Shown: positions 48,147-53,121 of the stretch, one piece after another
Numbering within the stretch: the first letter of the stretch is position 1
Layout of the letters: every line of letters starts with the position of its first letter
Source: Pseudacidovorax intermedius
GTDB taxonomy: Bacteria > Pseudomonadota > Gammaproteobacteria > Burkholderiales > Burkholderiaceae_C
Length of the DNA: 53,121 nt
Direction of reading: 5' to 3'
Assembly (NCBI RefSeq): GCF_001476815.1
Contig: NZ_LDSL01000011.1
Span: forward strand, 1 to 53,121
Made by a program: the position numbers and the translations under genes
Notes under the pieces: generated by a model
Seen by the model: only the letters and a program-made list of their open reading frames with translations
Told to the model about the DNA's origin: nothing
Databases searched by the model: none

Positions 48147-49199
48147 ATGACCGAACCCAGCCACCCCGCCGCCTTCTTCGCCAGCACGCGGGTGCTCGAG
48201 CCCGAGCAGATCGCGATGCAGGCCGGCCAGCGGGTGCCCTTTTTGCGCCTGCCGCGGCGCGCCACCGTGTTCGCCGACCGCGGCCTGCGCCTGCGCCAGC
48301 TGGCCGCCGGCCATCCGATGCGCGACTACCTGCTCTTCGTGGCCGACATCGCGCAGGCCCAGCACGAGGCCCTGCAGCACCATCCCGACGTCCACCTGCC
48401 CGACCTGGCCGCCATCGACGCCGCCTCGCAGGCGCTGCGTCCGCCCCTGCCGGCCGACCTGTGGCCGCGCGACCCGGCCTGGCGCGCCGTGCTGCGCCAG
48501 GTGCTGACGCCGCTGCGCACGCGCCTGCCCGAGGGCCCCGCGCGCGCCGGCGTGCAGCGCGTGCTCGATGCCGACAGCGACTGGCTGGAGCGTCAGGCCA
48601 CGCTGCTCACGCAGGGCATCATGTTCGGCCTGGACCTGGGCACCGCGCCGCTGGTGGCGGCTGGGCTGCAGGTCTACTTCACCCACCTCGCCATCGCCAC
48701 GGCCGACGAGCATGGCCCGCTGCGCGCCTTCGGCGTCACCGAGCCGCTCACCCGCTGCCCCTGCTGCGGCAGCGCGCCCACCGCGGGCGTGATCCGCATC
48801 GGCGCCGAGGATGCCGGGGTGCGCTACCTGCACTGCGCGCTGTGCAGCACGCAATGGCACTACGTGCGCGTCAAATGCGCACACTGCGAGAGCACCAAGG
48901 GCATCCACTACCAGTCGCTGGAGCCCGAGGGCGCCGCCGCACCCGAGCGGCCGGTGGGCCTCAAGCCCGGCGCGGTGCGCGCCGAATGCTGCGACGAATG
49001 CGGCCACTACCTCAAGCTGGTGGCCATGGACCGTGACCCCGAGGTCGAGCCCATCGCCGACGACCTGGCCAGCCTGCCGCTGGACCTGCTGGTGGCCGAG
49101 GCCGGCCATCAACGCATCGGCCACAACCTGATGCTGCTCTTCGGCGATCCCGAGCCCGAGCCCGTGGGCGCCACACCCGACGACGGCGGGGGCGGCTGA
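48147..49199 (+). CDS. fdhE: Formate dehydrogenase accessory protein FdhE
   Basis: 350 residues. The Cys motifs CPCCGS, CALCST, CAHC and CCDECG in the C-terminal ~170 residues build the FdhE metal sites. FdhE helps mature or deliver the Tat-exported formate dehydrogenases. The stop overlaps the selA start by 1 base. The ATG at 48147 gives the usual length. Confidence 0.95.
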   Translation: MTEPSHPAAFFASTRVLEPEQIAMQAGQRVPFLRLPRRATVFADRGLRLRQLAAGHPMRDYLLFVADIAQAQHEALQHHPDVHLPDLAAIDAASQALRPPLPADLWPRDPAWRAVLRQVLTPLRTRLPEGPARAGVQRVLDADSDWLERQATLLTQGIMFGLDLGTAPLVAAGLQVYFTHLAIATADEHGPLRAFGVTEPLTRCPCCGSAPTAGVIRIGAEDAGVRYLHCALCSTQWHYVRVKCAHCESTKGIHYQSLEPEGAAAPERPVGLKPGAVRAECCDECGHYLKLVAMDRDPEVEPIADDLASLPLDLLVAEAGHQRIGHNLMLLFGDPEPEPVGATPDDGGGG

Positions 49200-50647
49200 T
49201 GGCCCTGCCCGACGAGTCCGTGGTCCACGGCTCCAAGGCAAGTCCCCAGGATCTGCCCGCCGTCGACCGGCTGCTGCGTGCGCCGGACACGCAATCCCTG
49301 ATCGCCGCCCACGGCCACACGCTGGTGGCCGGCGAGGCGCGCGCCCTGCTCGACGCGCTGCGCCCGCGCGCCGTCGCCGGCCAGTTGCCGCTGGCGGACG
49401 TGCAGCCTGAAGCGATGCAGGCCGCGCTCCTTGAGCGCGTGCAGGCCCGCCTCGCGCCGCGCATGCAGCGGGTGCTCAACCTCACCGGCACCGTCATCCA
49501 CACCAACCTCGGCCGCGCCCTGCTGGCCGACGAGGCCCTCGCGCACCTGCTGCGGCTGATGGCCGGCCCCAACAACCTGGAATACGACCTCGCCACCGGC
49601 GGCCGCGGCGACCGCGACTCGGTGGTCGAGGAACTGCTGACCACGCTCACCGGCGCCGAGGCCGCCACCGTGGTCAACAACAACGCCGCCGCCGTGCTGC
49701 TGACCCTGGGCGCCATGGCGCGCGACCGCGAGGTCATCGTCTCCCGCGGCGAGCTGGTGGAGATCGGCGGCGCCTTCCGCATGCCCGACGTCATGGCCTC
49801 GGCCGGCGCGCACATGGTGGAGGTGGGCACCACCAACCGCACCCATCCGCGCGACTACGAAGAGGCCATCACCGAACGCACCGCGCTGCTGCTGAAGGTG
49901 CACACCAGCAACTACGCGGTGCAGGGCTTCACCGCGTCGGTGGACGAATCGGTGCTGGCCGGCATCGCCCATGCGCGCGGCCTGCCCGTGGCCACCGACC
50001 TGGGCAGCGGCTCGCTGGTGGACCTGGCCGCCTACGGCCTGCCGCGCGAGCCGCTGCCGCAGGAAAAACTGGCGGCCGGCTGCGACGTGGTCACCTTCTC
50101 CGGCGACAAGCTGCTGGGCGGCCCGCAGGCCGGCCTGATCGTGGGCAGCAAGGAAGCCGTGGGCCGCATCCGCAAGTTCCCCATGAAGCGCGCCCTGCGC
50201 ATGAGCAAGCTGCCGCTGGCGGCGCTGGAGGCCACGCTGAGGCTCTACCTGCGCCCCGAACGCCTGGCGCAGGACCTGCCCACGCTGCGCCTGCTCACCC
50301 GCCCGCTGGAGGCCATCCAGGCCACCGCCCGCGCCGTGCACGGCCCGCTGGCCGAGGCCGTGGCGCCGCGCTTCACGGTCGAGCCCGTCGCGCTGCAGGG
50401 CCAGATCGGCAGCGGCTCGCTGCCGGTGGAGCGCCTGCCCTCCGCCGGCCTGGCGCTCGCACCCGCCGGCATCACCAGGAAGGGCATCGGCCGTGCGCTC
50501 GACCAGCTGGCGCAGGCACTGCGGCAACTGCCCCTGCCCGTCATCGGCCGCATCGCCGACGACCGCCTGCTGCTGGACCTGCGCTGCCTGGAAGACGCCG
50601 CCGACCTGCTCGGCCAACTGCCGCACCTGCGCGAGCGCCTCGCATGA
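49199..50647 (+). CDS. selA: L-seryl-tRNA(Sec) selenium transferase
   Basis: 482 residues. PLP-dependent fold type I protein; the cofactor Lys304 lies in [15 protein letters not shown]. The N-terminal domain (residues ~1-85) that binds tRNA-Sec is present, as are [11 protein letters not shown] and the [14 protein letters not shown] block. SelA converts seryl-tRNA-Sec to selenocysteyl-tRNA using selenophosphate. Its stop overlaps the selB start by 4 bases (ATGA). Confidence 0.97.
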   Translation: MALPDESVVHGSKASPQDLPAVDRLLRAPDTQSLIAAHGHTLVAGEARALLDALRPRAVAGQLPLADVQPEAMQAALLERVQARLAPRMQRVLNLTGTVIHTNLGRALLADEALAHLLRLMAGPNNLEYDLATGGRGDRDSVVEELLTTLTGAEAATVVNNNAAAVLLTLGAMARDREVIVSRGELVEIGGAFRMPDVMASAGAHMVEVGTTNRTHPRDYEEAITERTALLLKVHTSNYAVQGFTASVDESVLAGIAHARGLPVATDLGSGSLVDLAAYGLPREPLPQEKLAAGCDVVTFSGDKLLGGPQAGLIVGSKEAVGRIRKFPMKRALRMSKLPLAALEATLRLYLRPERLAQDLPTLRLLTRPLEAIQATARAVHGPLAEAVAPRFTVEPVALQGQIGSGSLPVERLPSAGLALAPAGITRKGIGRALDQLAQALRQLPLPVIGRIADDRLLLDLRCLEDAADLLGQLPHLRERLA

Positions 50648-52554
50648 TCATCGGCACCGCCGGCCACATCGACCACGGCAAGACCACGCTGGTGCGCGCC
50701 CTCACCGGCGTGGACACCGACCGCCTGCCGGAGGAAAAGCGCCGCGGCATCTCCATCGAACTGGGCTATGCCTACCTGCAGGCCGGCGACGCGTCGCTGG
50801 GCTTCGTCGACGTGCCCGGCCACGAGCGCCTGCTGCACACCATGCTGGCCGGCGCCACCGGCATCGACCACGCCCTGCTGGTGGTGGCCGCCGACGACGG
50901 CGTGATGCCGCAGACCCGCGAGCACCTGGCCGTGGTCGCGCTGCTCGGCCTGGACCGCGGCAGCGTGGCCCTGACCAAAGTCGACCGCATCGACGCCGCC
51001 GAGCGCGAGGCGCGCATCGCCCAGCTGCGCACCGAGATCGCCGACCTGCTCGCGGCCACACCGCTGGCCGGGGCGCCCGTGTTCCCGCTCTCCGCCCAGA
51101 CCGGCGAGGGGGTGGATGCCCTGCGCCAGCACCTGCTGCAGGCCGCCGGCGAGGTGCGCGGCCATGACGCCACGCTCGCCTTCCGCCTGGCCGCCGACCG
51201 CGCCTTCACCCTGGCCGGTGTCGGCACCGTGGCCACCGGCAGCGTCCATGCCGGCACCGCCCGCATCGGCGACGAACTGCGCCTGGTGCCCGGCGAACGC
51301 AGCGCGCGCCTGCGCGGCATCCATGCCCAGAACATTCCGGCCGACGAAGCGCGCGCCGGCCAGCGCTGCGCCCTGGCCCTGGCGGGCCTGGCCAAGGAGG
51401 ACGTGCGCCGCGGCGACTGGCTGTGCGATCCGGCCATCGCCCTTGCGACCACGCGCATCGACGTGCAGCTCACGCTGTGGCCCGGCGAAGGACAGGCGCT
51501 GCGCTCGGGCGTGCCGGTGCACGTGCACCTGGGCGCCAGCGACGTGATGGCCTCGGTCGCCCTGCTCGACCGCGACAGCCTGGCGCCCGGCGACACCGCC
51601 CTGGCCCAGCTGGTGCTGCGCGAGCCCGTGGCCGCCTGGCATGGCGACCGCGGCGTGCTGCGCGATGCCAGCGCCACGCGCACCGTGGCCGGCGTGCGCG
51701 TGCTGGACCCGTATGCGCCGGTGCGCTACCGCCGCACGCCCCAGCGCCTGGCCGAACTGGCGGCCTGGGCCCTGCCCGACCGTGCCGCCCTGCTCGACGG
51801 CCTGCTGCAGGCCGCGCCCCTGGGTCTGGACGCCGCACGCCTTGCGCGCGCCCTCGCCCTGCCCGGCCCCGACGCGCTGGCGCCCTTGCCGGCCGATGCG
51901 CTGCGCATCGACGGCATGCTGATCGCCCGCCGCCACCTGGAAACGCTGAAGGCGCAGGTCGTCGAACGCCTGCGCGCCTTCCACGAGGCCCAGCCCGCCG
52001 AGATCGGCCCCGACGCGCGCCGGCTTCGCCGCCTGGCTGGCCCGCGCACCGACGACGGCCTGTGGCGCGTGCTGGTCGAGTCGCTGGTGGCGGATGGCCG
52101 CCTGATGCGCAGCGCCCACTGGCTGCACCTGCCCGACCATGCAGCCCGCCTCAACGCCGCCGAGGAGAAGCTCGCACAGCAGTTGCTGCCCAGGCTCGCC
52201 GACGGCGGCTTCGACCCGCCCTGGGTGCGCGAACTGGCCAAGGACCTGGCCGCCAGCGAGGCCATGGTGCGCCAGACCCTGGCCAGCCTGGCCCGCCGCG
52301 GCGCGGCCTTCCAGGTGGTCAAAGACCTGTACTATCCGCTGCCCACCGTCGAGCGCCTGGCGGCCCTGGCCCGCGACTGCATCGACGGCCCGGACGGCCT
52401 GCAGGCCGCGAGCTTCCGCGACGCCACCGGCCTCGGCCGCAAGCGCGCGATCCAGATCCTGGAGTTCTTCGACCGCGTGGGCTACACGCGGCGCGTCAAG
52501 GACACGCACCTGCTGCGGCCGGACACGGCGATGTTCGGGGGGCGGGGCGCATGA
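50644..52554 (+). CDS. selB: Selenocysteine-specific translation elongation factor
   Basis: 636 residues. The EF-Tu-like GTPase part has GHIDHGKT (7-14), DVPGHE and TKVD; the C-terminal ~250 residues are winged-helix domains that bind the SECIS hairpin (the end [20 protein letters not shown] is the typical last helix-strand). It delivers Sec-tRNA to the ribosome at the UGA of fdnG. It overlaps selA by 4 bases and is followed after 114 bases by selC. Confidence 0.97.
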   Translation: MIIGTAGHIDHGKTTLVRALTGVDTDRLPEEKRRGISIELGYAYLQAGDASLGFVDVPGHERLLHTMLAGATGIDHALLVVAADDGVMPQTREHLAVVALLGLDRGSVALTKVDRIDAAEREARIAQLRTEIADLLAATPLAGAPVFPLSAQTGEGVDALRQHLLQAAGEVRGHDATLAFRLAADRAFTLAGVGTVATGSVHAGTARIGDELRLVPGERSARLRGIHAQNIPADEARAGQRCALALAGLAKEDVRRGDWLCDPAIALATTRIDVQLTLWPGEGQALRSGVPVHVHLGASDVMASVALLDRDSLAPGDTALAQLVLREPVAAWHGDRGVLRDASATRTVAGVRVLDPYAPVRYRRTPQRLAELAAWALPDRAALLDGLLQAAPLGLDAARLARALALPGPDALAPLPADALRIDGMLIARRHLETLKAQVVERLRAFHEAQPAEIGPDARRLRRLAGPRTDDGLWRVLVESLVADGRLMRSAHWLHLPDHAARLNAAEEKLAQQLLPRLADGGFDPPWVRELAKDLAASEAMVRQTLASLARRGAAFQVVKDLYYPLPTVERLAALARDCIDGPDGLQAASFRDATGLGRKRAIQILEFFDRVGYTRRVKDTHLLRPDTAMFGGRGA

Positions 52555-52668
52555 GGGCCCGTGCAACGCCGGCCACGAAGGTGGCAGGGTTGGCGCCGCA
52601 GGCGGCCGGGCAGCGGCGGGGCTGCGCAAGACAACATTCCATGGGCGCCGCGCAGCGGTCGCCCATTC

Positions 52669-52761
52669 GGAGGGGAAACGTCCCTGGTGGGGCGGCCGGG
52701 CTTCAAACCCGGTGGGTGGCGCCACGCGTCGCTGGGAGGGTTCGACTCCCTCTCCCCTCCG
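52669..52761 (+). tRNA. selC: tRNA-Sec (anticodon UCA)
   Basis: Acceptor stem of 8 base pairs (52669-52676 with 52753-52760), a hallmark of tRNA-Sec, discriminator G52761, anticodon stem CCGGG/CCCGG with loop CTTCAAA (anticodon TCA at 52703-52705), a long variable arm and a T arm with GAGGG/CCCTC around TTCGACT. The terminal CCA is not encoded (GCCC follows), so it must be added by the tRNA nucleotidyltransferase. Confidence 0.96.
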
Positions 52762-53121
52762 CCCTTTCGGGGGCATCCGCCTGCTGCGCGGGTCGATCTT
52801 GCACCTGCGATGCTCGCCGTACCCATGTACGGCTGCGCTTCTCGGCGCAACCTCGGCCCGCTCGCGACGGCGGCTGTCCCCCCAAAGGCGTAGCGGAAGC
52901 AGGTTTGCGGCAAGTCCAAGGCGGGGAAGAGAGGCGCACTTCCTCCCTCTACCTCTGGGAGAGGGTTGGGGTGAGGGCCTGGGCAGTAATGACCATGCGG
53001 GGCATCCGCCGCCGCCAGCCCCTCACCCAACCTCTCCCCAGCGGGGAGAGGAGCCAGACAGCCGACGCAACACAAGGCCGCGCCCGGCGGGCAATCCCGA
53101 AGGGGAGCCCGTCCCACGCAC
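52762..53121. other. Intergenic stretch after selC, no recognisable gene
   Basis: About 360 bases with no supported gene. Short open frames on both strands translate to compositions without family features. It holds the inverted-repeat element described separately. The window ends here. Confidence 0.6.
52945..53051. repeat. Imperfect inverted-repeat element with internal hairpin
   Basis: A left arm (52956-52978, with GAGAGGGTTGGGGTGAGGGC) and a right arm (53017-53039, with CCCCTCACCCAACCTCTCCC) are imperfect complements separated by about 38 bases. Inside the right part CCTCTCCCC (53031-53039) and GGGGAGAGG (53043-53051) form a perfect 9-base-pair hairpin with a 3-base loop. Similar GGGTTGGGGTGAGGG intergenic elements are widespread in proteobacteria, but this copy has not been matched to any family. 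Confidence 0.6.

Noticed and set aside
52561-52893. Small frames over tRNA-Sec
   Set aside because: They run through the tRNA gene and its flanks; no protein features.

Overview
This window is about 53 kb of very GC-rich, densely packed bacterial chromosome. The gene families (paired HAAT-type ABC transporter genes, fkpB-ispH, DUF4331/HupE clusters, a selenocysteine formate dehydrogenase locus) and the base composition suggest a betaproteobacterium of the order Burkholderiales, probably Comamonadaceae. That placement is inferred from gene style; no rRNA or other marker is present to prove it. No phage, insertion sequence or CRISPR array was seen.

Layout. 1-6311 is a signalling block: the end of an OmpR-type response regulator, then a tightly overlapping RsbR-RsbS-RsbT partner-switching set, an ATPase-SpoIIE phosphatase fusion, a soluble histidine kinase and a two-receiver hybrid kinase. 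6391-7093 is a Phd/RelE-like toxin-antitoxin pair. 7192-9543 holds a small exported thioredoxin-like protein and a LOV (blue-light) hybrid histidine kinase. 9573-13129 (minus) is an ECF42-type sigma factor operon with DGPF/YCII, SRPBCC and VOC proteins, and a candidate ECF42 promoter in front of it. 13335-19045 is a mixed region: GMC oxidoreductase plus DoxX-like protein, an unknown protein, a LysR regulator divergent from an NTF2-like/SDR pair, and a DUF427 protein. 19251-23440 is a DUF4331, lipoprotein, TPR, HupE/UreJ operon.

23489-28870 (minus) is a housekeeping run: fkpB, ispH, a threonine-dehydratase-like enzyme, a DUF2254 membrane protein, serS and tRNA-Ser(CGA), closed by a hairpin with a U-tract on the minus strand. 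radC diverges from it. 29865-38898 looks like a catabolic island: an SDR that has lost its catalytic Tyr and Lys, a five-gene branched-chain-amino-acid-type ABC importer, a dihydroxyacetophenone-dioxygenase-like cupin, a second SDR, a zinc alcohol dehydrogenase and an AraC regulator. 38989-42672 has an Smr protein, a group II truncated globin and a large FtsX-type permease.

42900-52761 is a selenocysteine formate dehydrogenase locus: a small lipoprotein, fdnG with an in-frame UGA at codon 196 followed by a SECIS-like hairpin, fdnH, fdnI, fdhE, selA, selB and selC. The machinery to insert selenocysteine is encoded beside the enzyme that needs it; only selD is absent from the window. The last ~360 bases carry no gene but contain a repeat-like inverted structure.

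The least described systems here are probably the RsbRST/hybrid-kinase block, which has no visible sigma factor or anti-sigma factor, and the DUF4331-HupE operon, in which two proteins carry calcium-binding-type loops.
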